In this document: piece by piece, positions 52,155 to 60,488 of the stretch | Layout of the letters: every line of letters starts with the position of its first letter | Position numbering within the stretch: position 1 is the stretch's first letter | Assembly (NCBI RefSeq): GCF_014647975.1 | Contig: NZ_BMQF01000030.1 | Coordinates: forward strand, 1 to 64,000 | Source of the DNA: Streptomyces fumigatiscleroticus | GTDB lineage: Bacteria; Actinomycetota; Actinomycetes; Streptomycetales; Streptomycetaceae | Reading direction: 5' to 3' | DNA length: 64,000 bases | Position numbers and translations under genes: made by a program | The notes under the pieces: generated by a model | Databases searched by the model: none | What the model was told of the DNA's origin: nothing | Seen by the model: only the letters and a program-made list of their open reading frames with translations

Positions 52155-52245
52155 AGGTCCCGAAAGGGACCCGGCCCGCACTCTCGCGCGGCCCCCGGCA
52201 GGGGGCACGCCCCACCGTCGGCCAACGGCCGGCCCTGCTGGTCGG
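52155..52245. repeat. Intergenic repeat, copy 1 (copy 2 at 57935-58019)
   Basis: About 85-90 bp shared, same orientation, between 52155-52245 and 57935-58019. Both have GGTCCCG...CCCGGCCC, then GGCCCCCG(G/A)CAGGGG-(G)-CACGCCC, then CGGCCAACGGCCGGCCC, which itself folds. Copy 1 lies between the XRE gene and the 86-aa gene; copy 2 follows the GIY-YIG-like gene. Both copies neighbour the XRE/two-TM modules. Confidence 0.6.
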
Positions 52246-52347
52246 CGTGTTGCTCCGTACCCGATTCGCCCGCTGCTGCGCCCCGCCGCGATGAGGCGGC
52301 TTCCCCGCTCCGCCGTAGGGCGGACGGCTTGCTGCTCGCCGTGGTGG

Positions 52348-53454
52348 TCAGACGGCGGGTGCGGGTGATGGCGGCCCGGGAGCGAGGTCCGCCGGCAGCG
52401 CGGGGGGAGGGTTGGACCGTTGCTGGTGGCTCTTGACCTGGAACGCGGTGGTGCCGTCGTCGGGGGTGTGGGTGACGAAGTCGATGCCGTCGTCGCCGGC
52501 GGGGCGCAAGACGACGGCGGAGTCAGGCCGGGTGGAGCCCATGCCGTGGGTGAGGAGGTTGGTGGCGGTGATCCAGTCGGGTGGGGTGGTGCCGTTGCGG
52601 TGTGCCTCCCGGCTGGCCGAGCGGAACATGATGGCGAGAGCGTCCGCGAACACCTGGACGCCCGCGGTGGCGACGGCGGGGGCGTTGCGGATGCCGGGGT
52701 CCGCGGCGAGTGCTTCGACGGCCGGTTGGATGCCGGCGGCCAGCTGGTCGACGTCGTAGCGGGCGCAGTGCGCGGCGAAGGCTTCGAGGGCGGGTCTGAT
52801 GCCGGCGGCCAGCCGGTCGAGGTCGTAGTGGGAGACGGGGAGCGGGGGGCTGCGGCGGATCCGCTGTGTGAGCTGTCTGCGCGGGGGTGCGGGGCGGGTA
52901 CGGCGCCGGGAGGTGACGTGCTCGTAGGCGTCGAGGTACGGGCGCTGTGCGGCCGCAGAGATGCCGCACACGGTGAGGAACGTGATCAGCTGGTGGCGGC
53001 TGGCGGGCAGAGCCTGGCGGTTGACGATCCGCGACGCGGTGGCGAGCGGCACCCGTGTGCGGCCCGACCGGTCGAGGTCGCGCAAGGGCGGGGCGCCGGC
53101 CCGTTCATACGCCGCGGCCAGGACGAGGCTGAAGTCGCGCGCGTCGCGGACGAGGTGAGGGGCGGGCGCCTGGAGCGCGGGGAGCCTGCCTCGCTGGGCG
53201 GTGCGGCCGAGGGCGTGCAGGCGGCGGGCCTTGTCCTGGCCGGCTGTGCCGGCGCCGCAGGCGCGGAGATAGGCGTCGAGGACGGCCGCGGTGGGCGGGG
53301 CGGTCCCGGACTCGGCGCGCTGGACGGCGCCGCGGGAGATGTTGGCGGCCTCGGCCAGGGTGCGCTGGGTCAGCCGGGCGGTGCCGCGCAGAGCTCTCAG
53401 GTGCTCGGCGAGACGGGCGAAGGGGCGGTCGGGGACAGTGGCGGAACGGGTCAT
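52348..53454 (-). CDS. XRE-family regulator, module A
   Basis: 368 aa, ATG 53454, 10 bp after the two-TM gene. N-terminal HTH (LRGTARLTQRTLAEAANISRGAVQRAESG, about 22-50) followed by a helical body (RRLHALGRTAQRGRLPALQAP, FSLVLAAAYERAGAPPLRD), a second HTH-like region (TRVPLATASRIVNRQALPASRHQLITFL) and a tail with HTPDDGTTAFQVKSH. It is clearly paralogous to the broken regulator at 58397-59601, which has the same position behind a two-TM gene. It likely senses or controls the membrane protein. Confidence 0.8.
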   Translation of the reverse strand: MTRSATVPDRPFARLAEHLRALRGTARLTQRTLAEAANISRGAVQRAESGTAPPTAAVLDAYLRACGAGTAGQDKARRLHALGRTAQRGRLPALQAPAPHLVRDARDFSLVLAAAYERAGAPPLRDLDRSGRTRVPLATASRIVNRQALPASRHQLITFLTVCGISAAAQRPYLDAYEHVTSRRRTRPAPPRRQLTQRIRRSPPLPVSHYDLDRLAAGIRPALEAFAAHCARYDVDQLAAGIQPAVEALAADPGIRNAPAVATAGVQVFADALAIMFRSASREAHRNGTTPPDWITATNLLTHGMGSTRPDSAVVLRPAGDDGIDFVTHTPDDGTTAFQVKSHQQRSNPPPALPADLAPGPPSPAPAV

Positions 53455-53463
53455 GTCCGGCGC

Positions 53464-53799
53464 CTACTTGCCTGCGCCGGATCGTACGGCGGCCTCGACG
53501 ACGAAGCTCATCAACCGGCGGCCGCCGCCGGCGGCGGTGAGGGTGGCCGCGCCGATCGCGCCGCAGCCGCTCAGGAGGGCGAAGACGGTCTCCAGCTCGG
53601 TGCCGGCGAGGAATAGGCCGGTGCCGAGTCCGAGGACGGCAATCAGCAGGATCAGCGCGTGCGTGGGACCGAACCGCCCGGCGGAGCCGTCCGGTTCACC
53701 GCCTCCTGCCGGCCCCGGCGTCGGGGCCAGCGAGGTGATGGGTGCGCAGGTGCAGACCGTGGTGGGACCGGTCGGGTGGGGGAGCGGGGCAAGGGTCAT
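53464..53799 (-). CDS. Two-TM small protein, module A
   Basis: 111 aa, ATG 53799 after TCAGGAGGAGG. Pro/Gly-rich N-terminus, then two membrane helices (HALILLIAVLGLGTGLFLAG and TVFALLSGCGAIGAATLTAAG) and a short RRLMSFVVEAAVRSG tail. The second helix matches the paralogue at 59614-59898 (LTLLAGCGAIGAGTIAAGG). In both modules it directly precedes an XRE regulator, suggesting a membrane effector or signalling protein under local control. Confidence 0.7.
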   Translation of the reverse strand: MTLAPLPHPTGPTTVCTCAPITSLAPTPGPAGGGEPDGSAGRFGPTHALILLIAVLGLGTGLFLAGTELETVFALLSGCGAIGAATLTAAGGGRRLMSFVVEAAVRSGAGK

Positions 53800-53847
53800 G
53801 GTGGCCTCCTCCTGACGGGGCCGCCGACGGCATGCCGGAGGCCCGGG

Positions 53848-54200
53848 GCTACTGGTCGCAAAGTGACGCAGCCCGTAAGGCAGTTGGCCCTGCCGTTGGT
53901 CGGGCTGCGTGGCACACAGCCTTCCACGCGTCGGGGTCCCGTCGCCCCGTCGCGGTGCGGTTTTGTCCGGTGTGCGACTGGCCGGCCCCGCCGGTGTTCC
54001 CCGTCCCGCCGTGAATCCCGCGGGCCGCCGGGGCCACCAAAACCGGCCTGGTGACGACGGGTTGCATGGTTGCCGCCCTCCTGGCGGCCCACCGTTTGTT
54101 CCGACCGGCTTGCGGCCTAGGCCGTTTCGGCGCGACGGTGGTCCCTGTACGACACCGGCGGCGAGGCTGCCGGTGTCCTCCTGACGGCTACTGGTCGCAA
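53848..54200 (-). repeat. Two copies of GCTACTGGTCGCAA element (module A)
   Basis: GCTACTGGTCGCAA occurs at 53848-53861 and 54187-54200. On the minus strand it reads TTGCGACCAGTAGC, and in both cases a small open frame ends inside it as ...CDQ-stop. Two more copies with one base change lie upstream of module B (59976 and 60351), with similar spacing (339 bp here, 375 bp there). Either a regulatory DNA motif or the conserved C-terminus of small peptides. Confidence 0.65.
53849..54067 (-). CDS. Possible 72-aa small protein ending CDQ
   Basis: ATG 54067 preceded by AGGAGG at good spacing; MQPVVTRPVLVAPAARG, a Gly/Thr-rich middle, then DPDAWKAVCHAARPTAG and the end AASLCDQ. The stop lies in the repeated element, 50 bp before the two-TM gene on the same strand. 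A second, longer frame upstream (54188-54598) also ends ACDQ. Coding status is uncertain because composition is skewed. Confidence 0.35.
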   Translation of the reverse strand: MQPVVTRPVLVAPAARGIHGGTGNTGGAGQSHTGQNRTATGRRDPDAWKAVCHAARPTAGPTALRAASLCDQ

Positions 54201-55392
54201 GCCCGAACCGTTTCAGGACTTCCGGCAGGCGCGTTGGCCCGCGCCCGCCGCCACGTCAGGCCGGTACCGCCCTCGGTGCTGGCCTGACGTGCGTCCAGGG
54301 TGAGGGGTTCCCCGGACGCCCGGGGCCTGCGGATGCGTGACCGGCCGGAGCCGGTGGAGGCCTTCGGATGGGCGCGGTCCGCGGTGCGCGCTGGCGGGGC
54401 GAGCGTCGTACGGCGCCGGCCAGGTCCGTGGGCGCGTACCCGCTGCATCTGGGCGGTCCGTCCGGGATTCGTCCGCGGAGCGTCGCTGTAGCCGTGCCGC
54501 GGTTGGGCCGTACGGCGGCCGGTGTGCGCCGCGGCGGGCAGGGCGGTATCGGCGGCCGGCGTGCGGGGAGTGCCGGCTGGCGGGGGCCTGTTGGTCATCG
54601 CGGAACCGTGATGCCGGTGTGGGAGCGGCGGTCCTGCGCACGCTGCGGGAGTGCGGCGCCGGGGGCGCGTGCTGCTCTAGGCGGGCGACGCCCTCGCAGA
54701 CGCCTGGTGGTTCAGGAAGTGGTCAGGACGTAGGTGTGGGTGTGCAGGGTGGTGGCGATGGCCTAGCAGGTGTGGACGCGACCGTGGGCGCGGTCGAGCG
54801 TGATACGGGCGGCGCGGTGGCGCTGTGCGGTGCCAGAAGGGAGGCGCGGATATCCCCGGGGCCCGGGCCCCGGGGATGGGGGTGCGGCGCCGCCGGTGGT
54901 GCTCCCGGAACGCGCCGACGCGGTCCAGGACGGCCGTGGCGTGGCCGTGCAACAGTGTCGTCCGCTGCGCTCCGGCGGAGCGGAGGTCGAGGTGACCCAC
55001 CGGCCGTACGGTAGGCGACCCCCAGCCTCTGACGGGCCGTCGGGTGAACTCGTGCAGGTCGCAGCCGGTCGGACCGGAAGACCGTCAACTTGCTGCTGCG
55101 CCCGCTCTGATGGGCGTACCCTTTTGTCATCGTCGCCGCCGAGGGCGGCCTGTTGTGCAGCCGGTGGACACCGCGGTATCCACCGGCAAGACCCGAGTAC
55201 GTCGCCTGCATGTCACGGGCGGGTACCCGGATCCGCCTGCGGGTCACCGAAGCGACGCCGGGTCAGCTCAGCGACGGACCGCGGTCCTCACCGAGCGGGC
55301 ACGGGTGCGTTGCGCTCCGATGGCGCTCTGCTCGCGTACACCGGTCACCGGCCGCGAGCCCGCCTCGTGCCGGCCCATGCGAATGAGGCCCT
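54201..55392. other. Intergenic region without a confident gene
   Basis: About 1.2 kb before the DGNSR-motif gene. The only frame worth noting is 54188-54598 on the minus strand (up to 136 aa, Arg/Pro/Thr-rich, ending RACDQ in the repeated element); its start lacks a ribosome site. Just downstream of that stop, GTCAGGAGGA (about 54172-54182, minus strand) is followed by a hairpin ACACCGGC/GCCGGTGT instead of a start codon, suggesting a lost gene. The rest shows no motif or notable repeat. Confidence 0.4.
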
Positions 55393-57357
55393 GTGAGCAC
55401 CAGCGACATCCCTGACGAGCACGACGACATCGACGGCATCGAGGTCATCGACATCCGTTCCGGCGACCGCTCGACGCCGTTCGAGCACCGCGTCGAGCCG
55501 GTCAGCAAGACCACCAAGGCGGTCAAGTTCCTCGAGAACCACCCCGACGTCCGGATCTCCCCGGCCGCCGTCCGCCGGATCGCGTACGGAGCGGTCGAGC
55601 CCGGACTCCTCGAAGGCGCCCGCCTGGAGCGCCACCGCGTGGAGACCGGCTGGCTGAGCGTCATCACCTACCGCGCGTACACGCTGATGCTGTCCCCCGC
55701 GATCGAGAACGACCGGCTCCTTGACGAGGCCCACTACGCGGCCGACCCGGACACCAGCGACAACCAGCGGGTCCTGGCCATGCCCGCCGCGCACGGCACC
55801 GAGGCCACCCTCGTCTACGCCGACGCCATGGACGATCTGGTCGCCGCCATCGACCGGGCCTCCAAGCGCGTGCGGGAGGCCAACGCGCAGGAAGTCGGCC
55901 GGCGCATCGTGGAGCGGCCCCTGACGGCCGTGCCCTCCACCTTCCTCAATCCCGGACGCCACCCCGACGACGACCTCAACCTCGTCGACGGCAACAGCCG
56001 CTGGGCGTCCTGCACCGCCGGCATCGAGGTTCCGTCCAGCTCGATCCGCCCCACCAACGCCAAGGACCCCGACAGCCTGCTTCCGTCCCACCTCATGCGG
56101 CTTCCCCTCACCGAGCGGCGCGATCTCGTCCGGGAGGTCGTCAAGAACGCCTACCGCGACATCAACGCCGCCACCGGCACGAGCAGGGCGGCCCGCGCCA
56201 AACGCGACCAGGCCGCCCGGCTCCTCAACGCGATGACCGTCCCGGTGCAGGTCATCGTCGGCTACACCGACGACAACCCGTCCATGGGCATGCGGCGCTT
56301 CCCCGTCGCGGTCCGCTCGCTGCTGATGCGCATGAACGTCGGCGTGAAGTCGTTCCAGCCGTCCTCGCAGAACGGCGTCACCGCCGAGGAGATCGTCACC
56401 GCCCTGTTCGACGCCGGCGAACTCGGCGACGACGCCCAGACCGTGAGGGACGTCCTCCTCGGCCGCGCCGACGTCACCGACGCCATGAAGTCCCTCGGAC
56501 TCAATCCCGCCTTCCGCGACCTGCGGTTCACGTACGTCGTCCAGCAGCTCACCCGCAAGGAGCCCCGGCTGAACGCGATCATGGCCGCGAAGCTCGACAA
56601 GCGCAGCCTCCAGGTGACCCACCGCAGCGGACCGATCGTCGAACTCGGCCTGCGCTCGTACTCCAGCCTCCCCAAGGAGAAGATGGCGCCCGTGCGCACC
56701 GCGCTGGACACCGGCTGCCTGTGGCAGGCGCTCGCCGACCACGAGTGGACCGTCGAGAACATCGACAACGACCAGGCCGTGGACGACCTCCTGGAGCGCG
56801 CCGACAACGACGACATCCCCGCCCGGCTGCTCCTCGGCGTACTCGCCATGGTCACCCTCGTCACCAGTGGCTACCTCCTCGCCCCCGGCGGCTCCGCCGA
56901 GCAGATCGTCGGCGGCATCAAGGTCATGCGCGCCAGCGTCGGCACGGTCATCAAGACCGTCCTCGACACGAAGGAGGGTCGACAGGTGCTCGCCGACGCG
57001 ATCAAGCGGATCCGGACCAGCCAGCGCCCGCGGTGGTGGGCCGACGGCCACCTCGTCGAGCGCGACAACTGGAAGGGCAGCGACTTCAACGCCCACCTGC
57101 GCCTCGCCGCCAACCACGGATTCGACCCCGAGGGCTACCAGAACGACCCCACCGCCACCGAACTGGAGGACAAGGCCCTCACGGCCTTCCAGAAGTCCCT
57201 CACCACGGCCGGCGCCGACCTCGACGACCTGATCGCCCTGCGCAAGAAGAACGGCACCACCACCGAACTCCCCTGGGTCGTCGTGGAACCGTCCTTCAAG
57301 CAGCTCAACTTCATGGACAAGGGCCTCGCCCGCATCTCCGAGGACGAGCCCCGCTGA
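55393..57357 (+). CDS. ParB/Srx-like DGNSR-motif protein of unknown function
   Basis: 654 aa, GTG start. Around residues 195-206 is DLNLVDGNSRWASC, the DGNxR signature of ParB/sulfiredoxin-like nucleotide-binding folds (as in ParB CTPases and DGQHR-type proteins). The earlier part (VSKTTKAVKFLENHPDVRIS) and the central region (ARLLNAMTVPVQVIVGYTDD) fit that idea; the C-terminal half is helical with one hydrophobic stretch (ARLLLGVLAMVTLVTSGYLLAPGG, about 477-500) that may be buried or membrane-inserted. Stop overlaps the next gene start. Could be a defence or nuclease-regulating protein. Confidence 0.6.
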   Translation: MSTSDIPDEHDDIDGIEVIDIRSGDRSTPFEHRVEPVSKTTKAVKFLENHPDVRISPAAVRRIAYGAVEPGLLEGARLERHRVETGWLSVITYRAYTLMLSPAIENDRLLDEAHYAADPDTSDNQRVLAMPAAHGTEATLVYADAMDDLVAAIDRASKRVREANAQEVGRRIVERPLTAVPSTFLNPGRHPDDDLNLVDGNSRWASCTAGIEVPSSSIRPTNAKDPDSLLPSHLMRLPLTERRDLVREVVKNAYRDINAATGTSRAARAKRDQAARLLNAMTVPVQVIVGYTDDNPSMGMRRFPVAVRSLLMRMNVGVKSFQPSSQNGVTAEEIVTALFDAGELGDDAQTVRDVLLGRADVTDAMKSLGLNPAFRDLRFTYVVQQLTRKEPRLNAIMAAKLDKRSLQVTHRSGPIVELGLRSYSSLPKEKMAPVRTALDTGCLWQALADHEWTVENIDNDQAVDDLLERADNDDIPARLLLGVLAMVTLVTSGYLLAPGGSAEQIVGGIKVMRASVGTVIKTVLDTKEGRQVLADAIKRIRTSQRPRWWADGHLVERDNWKGSDFNAHLRLAANHGFDPEGYQNDPTATELEDKALTAFQKSLTTAGADLDDLIALRKKNGTTTELPWVVVEPSFKQLNFMDKGLARISEDEPR

Positions 57358-57770
57358 TGACCGACACCATCTGGGCCGGCGTCGTCACGATCACCGACGA
57401 GCGGTACGCCATGCTTGCCCGCCTTGCGGGCCCGTGGCTCGTCGAACCGCAGCCCGAGCCGATCCCCATCGGCGAAGACTCCGGGTATGAGGACAAGGCC
57501 ATCTACATCGCGGTCAACCGCAACGGCAAGGCCTGCTACTGCGGGAAGACCGCCCCCACCCGGGCCCTGACCCGGGGGGCCGCTGCGACCAGGCTCGGCC
57601 AGCACATCAACACCAGCATGTCGAAGCGGGACGAGTGGGTCGAGTACTGGGTGATCCCGCTGCGTGACGCCACCCCCGGCCACGTCGTCTCCGCCCTGGA
57701 GAAAACCGTGGCCGCCCGCCTCGGTATCCCGCTCGTGCACCGGACGCGCATGCCGCGCCGGCGCACCTGA
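57357..57770 (+). CDS. GIY-YIG-like nuclease domain protein
   Basis: 137 aa; ATG 57357 shares a base with the upstream stop (TGATG). Residues about 46-110 match a GIY-YIG fold: KAIYIAVNRNGKACYCGKT (the two Tyr-containing strands, with YIA and YCG), then R (LTRGAAATRLGQHIN), a W-E-Y-W strand and VVSALEKTVAARL with the catalytic-type Glu. Length fits a stand-alone GIY-YIG nuclease. Tight coupling to the DGNSR protein suggests a functional pair. Confidence 0.6.
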   Translation: MTDTIWAGVVTITDERYAMLARLAGPWLVEPQPEPIPIGEDSGYEDKAIYIAVNRNGKACYCGKTAPTRALTRGAAATRLGQHINTSMSKRDEWVEYWVIPLRDATPGHVVSALEKTVAARLGIPLVHRTRMPRRRT

Positions 57771-57934
57771 CCCCCGGCCAGCCGAAACCACGACCGGCAA
57801 CGGAAACACACATGGGCCCCGCAGGCGGTGTCGACGCACGCCCTGCCCGGCCGGGGCCCGGCACACCACGTGCCGGGCCCGCCCCGGCATGAGGGTCCGC
57901 CGGGCCGACGGCCCCGCCCCGCACCCGAGCCGCC

Positions 57935-58019
57935 AGGGGTCCCGGCCGGGCCCCGGCCCCAACCCCAGCGTGGCCCCCGACAGGGGCACGCCCTGCCGCC
58001 GGCCAACGGCCGGCCCCGC
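57935..58019. repeat. Intergenic repeat, copy 2 (copy 1 at 52155-52245)
   Basis: Second copy of the GGCCCCCG(A/G)CAGGGG...CGGCCAACGGCCGGCCC repeat, same orientation. It sits in the 298-bp gap after the GIY-YIG-like gene. Downstream, near 58052-58078, GGATGTT-type 9-mers repeat three times over the start of the next gene. Confidence 0.55.
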
Positions 58020-58068
58020 TCCTGGCAGCTCCTCGCCGAAGGCGGTGGCGTGAAGGGGATGTTCAGGG

Positions 58069-58431
58069 ATGTTTCGGGATGTCCGGCGGGCGGGGTGCTG
58101 GATCCCGTGTCTTCGCCGGCGTCGTACGGACCGGGCCGCGCTCGCGGCCGTGGAGGAGACGGTGTGGCTGGAGCTGATGCGGGCGAGCGCCGGGCACACC
58201 CGGCCCCCGACCGGCTCCGACCTCGTTGCCGACCGCGCCGACGCCCTGCTGCTGGCCGCGCTGCGGGTGCCCCGGGCGCCCGGGACATGGCGGGAGGTGG
58301 TCGTACGACGTCACGCCCGCGCTCTGCTGGACGCCGTCACCGGCCTCCCGCAGGATGAACGCCCCTCGGGGGTGCAGGAGCTGAGGACGGCGCTGGTCAA
58401 CGCCGACGTCGACGCCGACGCCCGCCGGTGA
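58069..58431 (+). CDS. Hypothetical helical protein
   Basis: Up to 120 aa from ATG 58069 (CAGGG upstream; ATG 58054 is out of frame). The first 20 residues look poor; the convincing part starts at RAALAAVEETVWLELMRASAG and continues SDLVADRADALLLAALRVPRAPGTWREVVVRRHARALLDAV. All-helical, no family recognised. It is convergent with the broken XRE gene. Confidence 0.45.
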   Translation: MFRDVRRAGCWIPCLRRRRTDRAALAAVEETVWLELMRASAGHTRPPTGSDLVADRADALLLAALRVPRAPGTWREVVVRRHARALLDAVTGLPQDERPSGVQELRTALVNADVDADARR

Positions 58432-59601
58432 GCCGCCCTGCGCCGCGGCGGGGGATTTCGCGGGGCGCGGCGGCCTGAACGGACCGCCCGCGCCGGCGGC
58501 CGCTGACGCTCGGGACGGCACCGTTCTCGGTGCCGTCCCGAGCGCGTCGTACGGCCGTTGGCCGGTGTGCTCGCGCGGGGTTACGCCGGTGCGGCTTGTT
58601 GTGCCCGGTGGGAACCGGAGGGGCGGGGCGGGAGAGCGGGGGCCGGGGTGCCGTCGATGCCGGGCGGCGGCCGGAAGCGGTGTCCCCGGAGTGCTTGCAA
58701 TGGATCAGGACAAGTTTGCCGTCGTGGATGCCGAAGGCGTCGGTCCCGGTGTCGGGGGTGATGCCGTTGCGGCGGGCCCGGCCCCGGGCGATGGCGAGGT
58801 CGGTGAGGCCGGCGGCGAGGACCGAGACTTGGTCGGCGGGGTCGAGCCCGACGAATGTGCGGCTGAGGGTGGGAGCCGCGCCTCCTCGCTGCCCGGCCTG
58901 GTCCACGACGGTGGGGTCGAGCGCTTCGTACGCGAGGGGGTGGTTCAGCGCGCTCAGCCAGGGGTCGCGGGCGGTGCGCCGGGCGGCGGCGGGGGCGGGG
59001 GTGTGGATGCGCTGCCAGGCCTCCTGCCACGGGCCCATGCGGCGGGGGTGGATGCCGCAGCCGCGCAGGAAGGCCGCGCACTGCTCCCAGGTCGCCGGCC
59101 GGGCCTCGCGGCGGGTGATGCGCCACAGGGTGGTCAGCGGCAGGAGCAGGGCCCCGTCCTCCTCGTCGGTCGCGGCGCGTTCCTGAAGGACGCGTCGGGG
59201 CGGGCGCCGGCGCGTTCGTAGGCCGCTGCGAGCGCGGCGTCGAGATCGGCCGGGGTGCGGATGCTGTGCACGGCCGGGGCCTGCAGGGCGGCGAGGATGC
59301 CGCGCTCTTCGGCCCGGGCGGCCCGGCGCAGCCTCAGCGCCTCGCGTTCCTCCTCGGCTGTGGCGGCGCAGGCGCGCGCGTAGGCGGTGACGACGTGTTC
59401 CTGGGGCAGGATGCGGCCGCCGGCCGCCCGCTTGAGGGTGCTCGCGGAGACGGCGGCGGTGTCCTCCGGGTGGGCGGCGCGGGCGGCGAGCTCGCTGAAG
59501 GCGAGCTGGCAGCGGTCCCTGAGTGCCCGCAGGAGGGCGGTGAGGCCGTCGTGGTGGCGTGCGGTCCGGCGGACGCCGCGGCCGGGCAGGGGCGAAGTCA
59601 T
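58397..59601 (-). pseudogene. XRE-family regulator, module B, frameshifted
   Basis: N-terminal part from 59601: LRALRDRCQLAFSELAARAAHPE...VSASTLKRAAGG (HTH), AARAEERGILAALQAP, LDAALAAAYERAGARP. At about 59195 the coding frame changes: VLQERAATDEEDGALLLPLTTLWRITRREARPATWEQCAAFLRGCG, then VSVLAAGLTDLAIARGRARRNGI and GKLVLIHCKH. The joined product aligns along its length with the intact regulator at 52348-53454 (AAYERAGAP; VPLATASRIVNRQALPASRHQLITFLTVCG). The 3' boundary is uncertain (somewhere 58397-58650). Either inactive or a sequencing error. Confidence 0.65.
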
Positions 59602-59613
59602 CGAGGCCGCCTC

Positions 59614-59898
59614 CTACTTGCTGTGGGGCTCGGTGTGGGCGGCCGAGCGGACGGCGGCCACCGCGAGTGCGGTGAGCAGGTGCCGTCCGCCGCCGGCGGC
59701 GATGGTGCCCGCGCCGATCGCGCCGCACCCTGCGAGCAGGGTAAGGACGTCGTCGACGGGCATGCCCTGCAGGGCGAGGCCGGCGCCCAGAAGCGGGAAG
59801 ACGGTGACGCCGGCGATCTGTGCGGGCGTGAGCACGCGCACGGGGGTGCGGGACGGCTCGGACTCGGGCGCGCTCGCGCCGGGGTGGTGCGGGGACAT
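59614..59898 (-). CDS. Two-TM small protein, module B
   Basis: 94 aa, ATG 59898 after TCAGGAGGA. Polar N-terminus, then two membrane helices (IAGVTVFPLLGAGLALQG and VLTLLAGCGAIGAGTIAAGG). Paralogue of 53464-53799 with the same GCGAIGA core and the same position 12 bp before an XRE gene. Partner regulator is frameshifted. Confidence 0.68.
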   Translation of the reverse strand: MSPHHPGASAPESEPSRTPVRVLTPAQIAGVTVFPLLGAGLALQGMPVDDVLTLLAGCGAIGAGTIAAGGGRHLLTALAVAAVRSAAHTEPHSK

Positions 59899-60488
59899 GA
59901 CGAGGGGGATCCTCCTGACCGGCGGTCCGGCCGCCGGCCCCGTGAACGGGAGCCGGCGGCCGGACCCGATGGGGTGCTACTGGCCGCAAACCGGGTATCG
60001 CGGGACGGCAGTTGACGGCCGCCGGCCCTCCGGTGCCGACGAGCATGGCACGCCCCGCCCCCGCCCCGCTCGCCCGGAAAACCCGCTTAAAGGCGGAATG
60101 TCGGTTTGCCGGTCCGGGGGCGTTCCAGTATGTGCCTGGACCGAGCTCACCCCGCCTCGAGGCTCCCGCCTGCGGTGGCCAGCACGTTGTCCGTCCGGCC
60201 CCGGAAGCTGCGGTCCGTTCCTGTTCCAGCCTGCCTTGCCCCGTCCGGCACGAGAGGGCGATGGTGCATCACAACCGGTCGTCGGCGCGGCGTCGGGGCC
60301 GGACCGACGGTCCGGCCCCGACGCAGCACCGACCCCCGGTTCCCTAACCCGCTACTGGCCGCAAACCGACGCGACGCAGGGAGATCTGCCGCAGGTCACG
60401 GTGACGCGTACCCGCGGACACGAGGACCGGCCCCGAACCCGGAGCCGGTCCTCGCGCATACCCACGCCTGCCACGGACCTGGTGCAAC
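59899..60488. other. Region upstream of module B with two small CGQ-ending frames
   Basis: About 590 bp. It holds two copies of GCTACTGGCCGCAAAC (59976-59991 and 60351-60366). On the minus strand each closes a short frame: 24 aa from GTG 60051 ending YPVCGQ, and 35 aa from ATG 60459 ending CVASVCGQ with four cysteines. No stronger gene is visible. Confidence 0.4.

Noticed and set aside
54188..54598. A 136-codon minus-strand frame ending ACDQ as a firm gene
   Set aside because: No ribosome site and Arg/Pro/Thr-rich composition; kept only as part of the repeated-element finding.
55345..57117. A 590-codon minus-strand frame opposite the DGNSR gene
   Set aside because: Val/Gly/Asp-rich antisense composition and no start signal; the plus frame has the DGNSR motif and couples to the next gene.
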